Shown here: positions 1 to 8,455 of the stretch, in pieces | Layout of the letters: the number at the start of each line of letters is the position of its first letter | How positions within the stretch are numbered: the first letter of the stretch is position 1 | From: Myxococcus virescens | GTDB taxonomy: Bacteria; Myxococcota; Myxococcia; Myxococcales; Myxococcaceae | Assembly: GCF_900101905.1 (NCBI RefSeq) | Contig: NZ_FNAJ01000014.1 | Coordinates: 1 to 64,000, forward strand | Direction: 5' to 3' | DNA length: 64,000 nt | Translations under genes and position numbers: made by a program | Notes under the pieces: generated by a model | Seen by the model: the letters and a program-made list of their open reading frames with translations, nothing else | Told to the model about the DNA's origin: nothing | Database searches by the model: none

Positions 1-241
1 CATTGCTCAGACGACGGACACTCGACGCCGCTCGGCCATCGACAGGCGAACGACGAGGTCCGCCGGATACGCCCTCAGCCAGCGGATACGGAAACGAATA
101 GAAGAAGTCTGGGGCTGGATGAAGACGGTGGGCGGCTTCCGCAAGACGCGTTTCAAAGGCAGGGAGCGGACGGAGATGGCGGCCTACCTGGTGGGCGCCG
201 CGTACAACCTGGTGCGGATGGCGCGGCTGGCTGCCGCATAG
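1..241 (+). pseudogene. IS5-type transposase, C-terminal fragment
   Basis: The frame is open from the window edge to a TAG at 239-241. It encodes the tail of a DDE transposase of the IS5 type: RKRIEEVWGWMKTVGGFRKT followed by ERTEMAAYLVGAAYNLVRM. The IEE-x-W-GW-K block and the final AYNLVRM helix are hallmarks of the family's C-terminal catalytic region. Only about 79 residues are inside the window, so whether the upstream part is intact cannot be judged. The element's right end follows directly and reaches into the ParA gene on the other strand. Confidence 0.85.
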
Positions 242-346
242 GCGCTCTTCGCCCTCCGCCTCCCCCCGATGACAAGGTTGAGAGCGGAGGACACGAGAAG
301 CCCGGTCTCATGCCCACAAACCGGACTTCTTCAACAGCCTGCTAGA
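242..346. mobile_element. Right end of the IS5-type element
   Basis: Non-coding tail of the insertion sequence downstream of the transposase stop. It finishes in a stretch whose reverse complement reads GGCTGTTGAAGAAGTCCGG, a typical IS5-group terminal repeat. The end lies inside the 3' part of the ParA reading frame. The CTAG at 343-346 may be target sequence, but the other end of the element is outside the window, so no target duplication can be checked. Confidence 0.6.
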
Positions 347-1056
347 CAGTTCCCGAATGCAACTCGGTCGCGCAAGACTACCCCGAAGACATCAACCCCG
401 CATTCGCTCGCAGCTTCACGAAGCGCAGCGATTCGTCGAGGACTTGTGCGTGGCTGCTCGTTTGCGATGACGACCTTGCTGACAAGATTGGGGTTCTTCC
501 TGAGCCCCAGGGCAATCAACGCACGAGCATCATCCACCGCCCTCGCAGACTCCGAGGCTGTCGAACAAGGAATCAGCACGGTGTCGGCCCAAAGCATGGC
601 AGCGTACTGAACCTCCAGTATTCTCGGACAGTCGACGATGACGAGCGAGTACCCCGAAGTCAGTTCAGCAAACTCCGGAGATGCAAGCATCCGATCTCTG
701 ATGGTTATTGAGGCTGGCCCTACGAATCCGCTGTTCTCCGTGCGAGTCGTCCAATGCTGAATCGTATTCGGGTACTTCATTGGCTCGCCAAACGGAATGA
801 CGGCAGGCTGGAGCCCCACAAGCAAAACTCGCTCACCGCGCAAGTGCATCTCGCATGCGATTAAGATGGCTAGCGTGCTTCGACCGATGCCACCTTTCAT
901 CCCTGCGACTGCGATGACCTCGGCACGTTGGCCGAGGGCCTTCTCGTGTCGTCGAAGCAGTACGCGCCTAGCGGCACAGTAACTCTCTCCAGTGGCGCGA
1001 ACGCGCTCCCGGATGCTCATCTTAAACTTCTTGGACTCCGTCACGGCGGTCTCCAT
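331..1056 (-). CDS. ParA/MinD-type ATPase, 3' end replaced by IS sequence
   Basis: A 241-residue P-loop ATPase of the ParA/Soj class. The deviant Walker A motif is GMKGGIGRST (about residues 53-62) and the switch/Walker B strand is YSLVIVDCPR (about 136-145). Before the ATPase lies a short basic helix (IRERVRATGESYCAARRVLL) like those seen in plasmid and orphan ParA proteins. No parB lies beside it. The last codons (…CLAGC, then TGA) are read from the terminal repeat of the adjoining IS, so the native C terminus has been replaced, probably with the loss of only a few residues. Whether the ATPase is still active is unknown. The 384 bp between this gene and the next one hold no gene that I can support. 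Confidence 0.85.
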   Translation of the reverse strand: METAVTESKKFKMSIRERVRATGESYCAARRVLLRRHEKALGQRAEVIAVAGMKGGIGRSTLAILIACEMHLRGERVLLVGLQPAVIPFGEPMKYPNTIQHWTTRTENSGFVGPASITIRDRMLASPEFAELTSGYSLVIVDCPRILEVQYAAMLWADTVLIPCSTASESARAVDDARALIALGLRKNPNLVSKVVIANEQPRTSPRRIAALREAASECGVDVFGVVLRDRVAFGNCLAGC

Positions 1057-1440
1057 CGTGCCGCACCGAGAAATGACCTCCGCTCACTCCCGGACGGCAT
1101 ACGAGGAAGACGGCCGCCGACCCGAGGAAATGAATCCCCTTTGCCCCAACAAGCCGCTTCGCGGAGGGAAGCGAACGGAGTCAGGCGGTGGGTCACCGCA
1201 CAGGCTCTACCGTATTGAGCGGCCTCCACGGGTGTCAAGACCATCTCGTGTCTTTGCCTCGCGGTCTCCCTCGCCAGGACTCAGCAAGGGCGACAGCGGT
1301 GGAGCCGGGTGCCTACTCACTGCGCCTCCCACAACGCCTCCGCAGGCTATCGGGCAGCTCTGCCATTCCATCCGCGGCGCCGAGTACACTCCAGCCCGTC
1401 TTCCCCCAACACCTTGCCGCCCCCTTTTAAGGAGACATCA

Positions 1441-2202
1441 ATGCGAGTTGTACTTCTCACCGCGCTCCTCCTCGCCGCCTGCTCAACAGGAGAGCGAGGC
1501 CCAGAAGGCCCTCCCGGACCTCAAGGCCCTGCTGGAGGTCCGCAGGGGCCTCCGGGTCTCCGCGGAGAGCCCGGCAGCACGGGGCCACAAGGCCCTCCTG
1601 GCCCCCAAGGCCCACCTGGACTGGATGGTCGGGGGCCCCAAATCTGTTCGCCAGGGAAGGCGTTCTGCAATGACAACACGCTATGGTATTGCACTCTGTC
1701 AGGCACGGATGGGGTCTTCCCTAACGAGTGTGGCGGCGGGAGCGACAATAATCCCATCTCCTGCCATCCCAATTGCGGTCCAGGCGGCGCGTGTTGTCGC
1801 CATGCGAAGCCCACCGTCAAATATAATTTTAGCGCGCCGCCCGTTTCCGGGGAAATATTTGGCAGTCCCGCGTTGGTGAGCGGCGCATCCTGCATTGCTG
1901 ACGCGTCCCTATATGTAAGCATTCCCCTCCCAGGCGCCACTACCGCATGTCCCACGACAGCGGCGGGGCACGTTACTGTCTCACTCATCAGAGCCACAGT
2001 TCCTAGAGGTGATACGGTCACTCTCCCGCATCCAGGCGCCACTCTATACGCCAGCGTTAGCGGGGTGGTATGCACCACCTGGAGGGGCACGCTCACATGG
2101 CACAATGACGCTCCGTCGTGGCGAGTCACCATCAATGCAACCTGCACCGAGACAGGAAAGACGAACGTCACCCTTCAGGGAGATCTGAGCGGCGACGCGT
2201 AG
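1441..2202 (+). CDS. Collagen-like secreted lipoprotein
   Basis: 253 residues. The start is ATG 1441, preceded by AAGGAG at about 1430, rather than an upstream in-frame ATG that lacks a ribosome site. The N terminus [15 protein letters not shown] is a lipoprotein signal with lipobox LAAC, so Cys15 should be lipidated. Residues about 18-60 are Gly-X-Y triplets rich in GPxG/GPQGPPG, as in bacterial collagen-like proteins. The rest is a cysteine-rich part (about 12 Cys) with no family that I recognise. Probably an outer-surface or periplasmic protein with a rigid triple-helical stalk. It stands alone, with no operon partner. Confidence 0.85.
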   Translation: MRVVLLTALLLAACSTGERGPEGPPGPQGPAGGPQGPPGLRGEPGSTGPQGPPGPQGPPGLDGRGPQICSPGKAFCNDNTLWYCTLSGTDGVFPNECGGGSDNNPISCHPNCGPGGACCRHAKPTVKYNFSAPPVSGEIFGSPALVSGASCIADASLYVSIPLPGATTACPTTAAGHVTVSLIRATVPRGDTVTLPHPGATLYASVSGVVCTTWRGTLTWHNDAPSWRVTINATCTETGKTNVTLQGDLSGDA

Positions 2203-2821
2203 ACGCGTGCCACCATGGCGAGCGGGGAGGACACCACCCGGATGTGGCAGGTCGCAGCATGCGCTAGAGGTACGGCCCGCGACTGCCAAGGCGTGGTGTC
2301 CCCCCTGTGCCGACCCCAAGTTCGGTCGTTGCGCCATGGGTGCGCAGTAGCCCTCGCGGCAGTGCGTCAAGGCGAGTGAGCGAGGCGCCCGTCCGAGGCG
2401 ACGACTTCCCAGACACAGGGGGCACGTCCACGACCTCACCCACCAGAATCATCTCCCGCGGCGGCAAGGCCTTTCGCACCATGGGCTGGACGTCGTCAGA
2501 GATGACCTGGATGACCGACCGGATGGAGAAGTACTGCGGTTTCTGCGTTCCAAGTCCCCGCTGCATGCGCCCTCCCTCGCGTCGGGCGCCACACCCGACT
2601 TATGGGCTTCTGTGTGCCAGGTAGGGCTGACATGCCGTGGCACGATGGGTCCCCAATGACCACAGCCCTCCAACCCGTGAAGTAGAGAGCGGGAGCTCGC
2701 ATAAAAGAAAGTTCCTCCCACTACTTACACTAGGGCTCCGGACCAGCAGGGAGCTGCAGCAATTCACCTCCTCGTGCGCTGCCAGTCCTGGCTATGCCCC
2801 TGATATACTCATGCCCTCTGC
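2203..2821. other. Non-coding gap with dispersed-repeat copy 1 and a possible gene remnant
   Basis: No intact gene. The core of dispersed repeat A lies at 2364-2387. On the minus strand at about 2415-2566 there is a short stretch with coding character (RSVIQVISDDVQPMV, then KALPPREMILVGEVVDVPP) that runs straight into the repeat. It could be the tail of a lost gene. I do not recognise the family. Confidence 0.4.
2364..2387. repeat. Dispersed repeat A, copy 1 (core)
   Basis: Core GCGTCAAGGCGAGTGAGCGA continuing GGCG. Conserved flanks extend about 50 bp to the left (TTCGG-CG-NCGC-NCATG pattern) and about 45 bp to the right (GACACAGGGGG). On the minus strand every copy reads in phase as S-L-T-R-L-D-A-L. 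Confidence 0.75.
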
Positions 2822-3994
2822 ATGAAACCCAAATCCCCGCCCCCCAACCTGCGAAATCAAGCCTATCAGCCAAACACGGCAAAGCTCGATCCTGCACGTC
2901 CGTTTCCATCCGATCAACTCCCCCAACTCAAAGAGTATGGCGTTCGCTTTCTGGGCACCCCTGTTCCTGTGCTCGACCCGCCGATGCTGTTGATTGACGC
3001 GAACCGTGTACTCTCGACCATCTGGACAAAGGCTCGATACACGAGCGTCGAGACTCGTACGCCCCTGGAAGAGGCCGTCGCGGCTGGCGTAGTTCAGGTG
3101 TTCGCCCCTCCTGAGCTTCTTCGGGAGGTCGACGACGAACACCTCAGCCGCTACCAGCCTTCCACGAAGAAGCCGCTGCCATTTCAGCGTGTCCAGGAGG
3201 CGAGGCGATTGCTACTCAGTAGCATCCAAATCGTCGAGCCGCCAGATGTCACCTCGCCGGCCATCGAGCGGCTTCGTGCCAGGGACCCCAAAGATGTTTC
3301 ATATGCCCAGCTCTTCGAGCACCTCAAGCTTGACTCAGTGCTCTCGCGAGATGCCGACTGGGAGGTCACGGGTTATCACATCGTCAAGGCCGATGACCAC
3401 GACCTGCTCGCGACGCTGAAGAAGTATGCACGCACTGTCACTGAGGAAATTGGCCGATTCAATGTACTGACTACTGGAACCTTTTTCATGGTTGAAGCGG
3501 TCAAGGGCGCATGGAACTTCCTAGGCCGTGCGCCACCGGCGCTCCGTTGGCTCGGACGGGGAGCTATGCTTGCCGTCTTAGCGAACCCTGGGCTTTACCA
3601 AGCCGTGCTGCCAAAATTTGTCGAGTTTTGCGAGCAACTCCAAGAAAACAGCCGAGAGCGCGCCCAAGCTCAACAGCTCATTGAGCGCGACATTAAGCCG
3701 AATCCTCGCCGATTGAGCATCACGGACCACGCATTGCGCGTGCTTGTAAAATCCAGTGAGCCGCTTAAACTACCTGAGATCACGCAGCGAGTCCGTACGG
3801 CAGGAGCCGTTAGCCAAAACAAGGACCTGGGGAGCTATCTACGCCGGCAGATGAAACACGACGGGAGGTTCGTTGAACACTCCGACGGCCGGTGGTCGGC
3901 GCGCGATGCCGCCTCATCCGAGGCATCCCCGGCGCTGCGTCCGCATGTCCTCTTTACACAGGGGCTCCTCCAGAGCTGGCGAGTCAAAGAGTGA
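2822..3994 (+). CDS. PIN-domain protein with C-terminal winged-helix-like region
   Basis: 390 residues. Residues about 55-205 have the acidic pattern of a PIN nuclease: LLIDANR (first Asp), LLREVDDEHL (Glu), LSRDADWE and VKADDHDLLATL (last Asp pair). A hydrophobic stretch at about 220-265 (WLGRGAMLAVLANPG) may be membrane-associated or a buried helix. Residues about 295-355 (ITDHALRVLVKSSEPLKLPE, then SYLRRQMKHDGRFVEHSDGRW) look like a winged-helix DNA-binding domain. Lone PIN proteins of this length are not the usual VapC toxin (about 130 residues), and no VapB-like partner lies next to it. Predicted to be a Mg2+-dependent RNase or a DNA-associated nuclease. The substrate is unknown. Confidence 0.7.
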   Translation: MKPKSPPPNLRNQAYQPNTAKLDPARPFPSDQLPQLKEYGVRFLGTPVPVLDPPMLLIDANRVLSTIWTKARYTSVETRTPLEEAVAAGVVQVFAPPELLREVDDEHLSRYQPSTKKPLPFQRVQEARRLLLSSIQIVEPPDVTSPAIERLRARDPKDVSYAQLFEHLKLDSVLSRDADWEVTGYHIVKADDHDLLATLKKYARTVTEEIGRFNVLTTGTFFMVEAVKGAWNFLGRAPPALRWLGRGAMLAVLANPGLYQAVLPKFVEFCEQLQENSRERAQAQQLIERDIKPNPRRLSITDHALRVLVKSSEPLKLPEITQRVRTAGAVSQNKDLGSYLRRQMKHDGRFVEHSDGRWSARDAASSEASPALRPHVLFTQGLLQSWRVKE

Positions 3995-4485
3995 CGCTCC
4001 AACGCTCGTTTTAGGGCCGCCTGCCCCACTTAGCCTTCTCAGAGTTCGAACGCCGCATCATGCGTGCCTCCGACCACTTCAGGCAATGCGTCAAGGCGAG
4101 TGAGCGAGGCACGCGAGGTCATCGTTCTGTCTATGGCGTCGGGGGCTTGGTACCATGCAGAGACCATGAGGCGCGCGGCGCACCCCGGCATTGACAGCAT
4201 CACTGTCACGGACATGCCCGAAACCAGGTGGGGCGTTTCTCCCATGACCAGGAATGGAGCACTCAGGCTCTACGTCGCGGCCTACAGAATTGTCTAGGGT
4301 GGCACCAGGACCTGCTCCATCTCCGTCTTCATCTGTTCGAAGAACTGGTGCCCCCCCGGGAGTTACGTACAGCGAGCTTTGAGTTGGGGAAACCGTTACC
4401 AGCCAAGATAATTGAGTGGCTGGCGGCTGCATCAGCCTGCAGCGGCGCAGACGGCTGCTCCGCTGCAAGCTGTCCCCTTCCGAAA
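3995..4485. other. Non-coding gap with dispersed-repeat copy 2
   Basis: About 490 bp between convergent genes. It holds repeat A at 4088-4110 with its left flank from about 4040. I see no supportable gene and no strong terminator. Confidence 0.5.
4088..4110. repeat. Dispersed repeat A, copy 2 (core)
   Basis: GCGTCAAGGCGAGTGAGCGA continuing GGC. Identical to copy 1 over the core, with the same left-flank pattern. Confidence 0.75.
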
Positions 4486-6837
4486 CTAAAAGCCTTGCAC
4501 CCGCCCTGGCGTTGAGCGGTACGTCTCTGGCGCCTCGCCCAGTTCGCCATGGGCGTTGAGGCCCCAGGCCCAGACGGTGCCGTCCGACCTCATCGCCAGA
4601 GTGTGAAGGCTATGAGTGGAGACGGCGACCACTCCAGTGAGGTTCTGCGCCTTCACCGGCACAAAACTGTTCGTCCACGCCCCGTCACCCAACTGACCGT
4701 AGGTGTTGCTGCCCCAGCTCCAGACGGTGCCGTCCGACTTCAACGCCACGGAGTGGCCAGCGCCACCAGCTACAGTCAATACCCCGGTGAGTTCCTGTAC
4801 TTGAACCGGTGCGGAGCGATTCGTCGTCGCCCCATCGCCCAACTGGCCGTAATTGTTCCAACCCCAGGCCCAGACGGTGCCGTCCGACCTCAACGCCACG
4901 TTGTGGTAGTAACCAACGGCGACGGCAGTCACCCCGGTGAGGCCCTGTACTTGAACTGGCGTGAGGCGGTCCGTTGTCGTCCCGTCACCCAGCTGACCAT
5001 CCTCGTTCCAGCCCCAGGCCCAGACGGTGCCGTCCGACTTCACCGCTACGGTGTGGTACGAGGTTGCCGCGACGGCGACCACGCCGGTGAGGCCCTTCAC
5101 CTGCACCGGCGTAAGGCGGCCCGTCGTCGTCCCGTCGCCCAGTTGGCCTTTTTCGTTCCAGCCCCAGGCCCAGACGGTGCCGTCCGACTTTACTGCTACG
5201 GTGTGGCCCCCCACAGCAACGGCGACTACGCCGGTGAGGCCCTGTACTTGAGCCGGCGTGGCTCGATTCGTCGTCGTCCCGTCGCCCAGCGCGCCGTTGC
5301 CGTTGTAGCCCCAGGTCCAGACGGTGCCGTCCGCTTTCAGCGCTGCGGAGTGGGAGCTATTGCCCGCAGCGACGGCGGCCACGCCCGTGAGGCCATGCAC
5401 CTGCACCGGCGTAAAGCGGGCCGTCGTCGTCCCGTCGCCCAGTTGGCCATATTCGTTCCGGCCCCAGGCCCAGAGGGTACCATCCTCCTTCAAGAAGAAC
5501 GAAGTGCACCAGCCACCCGACACGGCGGCGCTGCAGACGGCGCCGCCCTGGAGGGCGAAGACATAGGATGCGGAGAGGCCTAGCGCGTTGGTGACGGTGG
5601 CCGTCACCGTGGGAAGGCTTCCCTCGGTGACGCAGAAAGGAGCCGTCCAGAGGACTTCGCTGGTCGTGGCGGTGCTGGTGGGGGTGCCCAGGGTGCCAGT
5701 GCTAGTGGCCCAGGTGAAGGTGAGAGCGCTGCCCTGCGCATCCTTCGCCCTCGCGCGGAAGACGACGGTGCCGCCAACCGCCGGCATTGAGGCAACGGAC
5801 TGGAAGGACTCCACCACCTCGGGCGGAAAGCGCGCGCTGCCGGGCGAGGAGGAGACGTAAATGGTGAGGCTGCCCTGGCCCTGGCCGCCCCGTCCGTCTC
5901 TCGCTATCACTGTGAGTTTGCACGTGCCGCCCGAGGGCACCCCCGAAGGCGTGAAGCTGGCGGTGGCGGAGTTGGCATCGGCCCAGGTGCCGGCGCAGCT
6001 GGCAGTCCACTGGTAGCTGAGGGCGTCCCCGTCGGAGTCACTGGCGGAGGCCATCACCTGGGTGGCCTGGCCGACAGCAACGGAGGAAGGCAGGGCCGTC
6101 ACCCTGGCCACGATGGGCCAGGTGTTGAAGGAGACGTTAACGGCGGCCTGCCCGATGCCGGTGCTCACTGTGACGGTGGCGCTCAGCGAGGTGCTGGCGC
6201 CCTTGGAGTCCGTAACGGTAAGCATCAGCACCACCTGGCCCGGCGTGGCTGGGGCCGTCCAGGTGCTGGTGAGGCTGGATGGGGCGCTGAAGCTGCCAGT
6301 GCTGGCCGTCCAGGCGATGGTGAGGGTGTCCTCGGCATTCGGGTCGTCCGCGGTGGCGTAGAGGGCCACTTGGCCGCCCGGGGAGACGGTGCCGAGGCTG
6401 ACCACCAGGGAGAGAATGCGCGGCGCGGCGTTGTCGAAGGGAGGAGGCGCATTCACCTCCTGCATCAGCAGGGTGACGGCCGCCGTCTGGCCGGCCTGGA
6501 TGGTTACGGACGTCACCTCGCCTGAGTAGCGCACCGTGTTGGAGGAGTCGAAGGCCTGCGCGCTGAAGTGGCGTCCAGGGCCAGCGGGCAGTTGGCCTAG
6601 CACCCCACCCCACTGCTCGCCCGTCTTCACCAGTGCATCCGTGCGCGTCGTCATGCCCGCCCCGGACACCGTGAGTTCCACGCGCGTGACATCATTGGCA
6701 CTCAGTGCCCACGGCACCGTCACCACGACCTGCGCGCTGCCCTCTGGCGCCAGCCGTGTTTGCGCCTCGCACCCGGCCAGCACCAGCACCAGGCCCAGGG
6801 CCAGCAACACCAGCCCACTTCGACTTCCACTCTGCAT
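4486..6837 (-). CDS. RCC1-repeat lipoprotein with PKD-like domains
   Basis: 783 residues from ATG 6837, chosen because MQSGSRSGLVLLALGLVLVL-AGC is a textbook lipoprotein signal. An in-frame ATG 81 bp upstream would bury it. Residues about 120-430 contain three PKD/Ig-like modules (DSDGDALSYQW, DPNAEDTLTIAW, DAQGSALTFTW). From about 440 to the end there are seven RCC1-type repeats of about 50 residues with the signature TVWAWGWNEYGQLGDGTTT, which would form a beta-propeller. This is a frequent myxobacterial surface-lipoprotein architecture. Its role is unknown; the propeller probably binds a protein or polysaccharide ligand. No operon partner. Confidence 0.9.
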   Translation of the reverse strand: MQSGSRSGLVLLALGLVLVLAGCEAQTRLAPEGSAQVVVTVPWALSANDVTRVELTVSGAGMTTRTDALVKTGEQWGGVLGQLPAGPGRHFSAQAFDSSNTVRYSGEVTSVTIQAGQTAAVTLLMQEVNAPPPFDNAAPRILSLVVSLGTVSPGGQVALYATADDPNAEDTLTIAWTASTGSFSAPSSLTSTWTAPATPGQVVLMLTVTDSKGASTSLSATVTVSTGIGQAAVNVSFNTWPIVARVTALPSSVAVGQATQVMASASDSDGDALSYQWTASCAGTWADANSATASFTPSGVPSGGTCKLTVIARDGRGGQGQGSLTIYVSSSPGSARFPPEVVESFQSVASMPAVGGTVVFRARAKDAQGSALTFTWATSTGTLGTPTSTATTSEVLWTAPFCVTEGSLPTVTATVTNALGLSASYVFALQGGAVCSAAVSGGWCTSFFLKEDGTLWAWGRNEYGQLGDGTTTARFTPVQVHGLTGVAAVAAGNSSHSAALKADGTVWTWGYNGNGALGDGTTTNRATPAQVQGLTGVVAVAVGGHTVAVKSDGTVWAWGWNEKGQLGDGTTTGRLTPVQVKGLTGVVAVAATSYHTVAVKSDGTVWAWGWNEDGQLGDGTTTDRLTPVQVQGLTGVTAVAVGYYHNVALRSDGTVWAWGWNNYGQLGDGATTNRSAPVQVQELTGVLTVAGGAGHSVALKSDGTVWSWGSNTYGQLGDGAWTNSFVPVKAQNLTGVVAVSTHSLHTLAMRSDGTVWAWGLNAHGELGEAPETYRSTPGRVQGF

Positions 6838-7175
6838 GGACTTCTCCCGTGCGTGGGACTTGAAGGGGCTCTCACCTCCAGTGCCTTCTGCGCCCACGCG
6901 GACAGAAGCACTCTTCACGGGGGAGAAGGGGGCGCAACTCTAGAAGAAGTGCCGTGCGATGCACTCCTGAGTCATCTGTGGACCGGGGAGGTCCCTCAGG
7001 ACTCTTCGCCTGCTTTACCTTTTTGCTGCTCTTGAGAGCGCTGATGCAATGACATACCCTTGTGCCCCACATTAGCCGGACCCAGGTGGGAAATATTACA
7101 GACATAGCACTATCACGCAGCACCTATGCATGCTCAACTTCGACCGCTGCGTCAGGTGAGGGCCAAGAGCTTTGG

Positions 7176-7200
7176 CACGCCAAGGCGAGTGAGCGAGGCG
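7176..7200. repeat. Dispersed repeat A, copy 3 (core)
   Basis: Lies in the gap between the RCC1 gene and an IS701 remnant. The right 20 bp of the core are exact (CAAGGCGAGTGAGCGAGGCG) and the left part differs (CACGC for GCGT). Confidence 0.65.
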
Positions 7201-7246
7201 CGTAGGCTTTGCGCGTCCCTGCTCAGCGATAAGCTTGACATCATCG

Positions 7247-7496
7247 TCATGCCAATAGCCGCGCTAGGTCGATGTGAAGAAGCGTGTCCGCAGGCATCTC
7301 CACCTTCGCGGTTTGTGCTGCGCGGAAGGCAGCGCCCACAATGCCGATGTCCGGATCCGCGCGAACACGGCCATCCAGCCAGTAGCGGCTCTCCGTCTTC
7401 ACACGCAGGAGGCTCTGCACCCAGCCGGCGAGCATCGGCATCTGCTCCTCGACGTTGGAGCGTGGCAGCTTCGCGCCGCGCGCCAGCACCGTGCTG
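7247..7496 (-). pseudogene. 3' fragment of an unidentified gene cut by IS701 DNA
   Basis: On the minus strand about 82 residues with coding character (LRVKTESRYWLDGRV, then ADPDIGIVGAAFRAAQTAKV) end in a normal stop at 7247. Upstream the frame runs straight into transposase sequence of an IS701 remnant in the opposite orientation, so only the tail survives. I do not recognise the family. Confidence 0.35.
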
Positions 7497-8167
7497 GTGA
7501 AGCCGGACGACATGGTGCAGGAGGTGGCCGCGGAGGCCTGGGCGCGTCTGTCCTCGGGCGCAGGCACCAAAGGCCCTCGTCTTTATTCCTGGGCGCGCAT
7601 GCGGCTCAACCGTCACCTGGGCCTGTCGCGGTGGCTGCTGTTTCGTCGAAGCGTCGCGGATGGGAAGGTGGCCTTCTACATCGCGCATGCCCGGCGCAAT
7701 GCCGCCCTGGAGTCGCTGGTGCGCGCGGCCGGCAGCCGGTGGGCGGTGGAGGAGGACTTCGCGTCCGCCAAGGGCGAGGTGGGCCTGGCCGACTACGAGG
7801 TGCGCACGTGGACGGCCTGGCACCGGCACATGACTCTGTGCCTGGTTGCTCACGTCTTCCTTGCCGCCGCACGTGCCATGGCCAACCTCCCACCCCAGGA
7901 GGGCATGCCCTCAAAAGCTCTCGGCCTGCCGCGGCTAAGAAACCCCATGCGCGCGTTTCTCGCCTGGCGCGGCCTGCACTGACTGCCGCCCTCGTTCGCT
8001 ACTCCGTCCAGGAAGTGCGAAGGCTTCTGGTTGCGATTCTGCGGCATGCGGCGGCTCCGCTTGCTCATGCCCTGGCGTGAAATCGCTGGCGACGCCACCA
8101 CCAAGTCGTGGCCATGCAGTGCCATTACCGGGCCCGAAAGGCGCGGTTCAAACTGCAGATGTAGGAT
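7497..8167 (+). pseudogene. IS701-family transposase, 3' remnant
   Basis: The last roughly 200 codons of a transposase nearly identical in protein to the intact copy at 9909-11315: VKPDDMVQEVAAEAWARL, RLNRHLGLSRWLLFRRSVAD, AGSRWAVEEDF. The 5' part is missing. A frameshift near 7910 moves the tail (KPHARVSRLARPALT, then YSVQEVRRLL) into another frame. The right end at 8148-8167 keeps the element's terminal repeat (CTGCAGATGTAGGATTAA). Confidence 0.85.
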
Positions 8168-8390
8168 TAATCGGTCGTGCCGCTCGTCACCGCGCACATC
8201 TCGTCCGCCTTCAAGCGATCCGGCACGTCGTTGGCCCGACGGTTACCGTTCCATCACCCTCGGGAACGTGACGTTCCCGCCTGCTGAGCAAGCCCGGGCG
8301 CGCGAGTAGTGACGCCCCCGCTCCGGTAGCTCGGTGGGCATCCGCTCCGGTACCTCGCGCCTACAAGTCGGCTGACACCTTGGTGGCGAT

Positions 8391-8426
8391 TACAACCCCA
8401 TTGACATAGACTACAACCCCATTGAC
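8391..8426. repeat. 15-bp direct repeat with 21-bp period upstream of an AT-rich gene
   Basis: TACAACCCCATTGAC occurs at 8391-8405 and again, exactly, at 8412-8426. The start-to-start distance is 21 bp (two helical turns), and the second copy lies 29 bp before the ATG at 8456. It could be a two-site operator for that gene. Confidence 0.5.
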
Positions 8427-8455
8427 GTTCACTCACAGGAGGAGGGCTTAAACAC

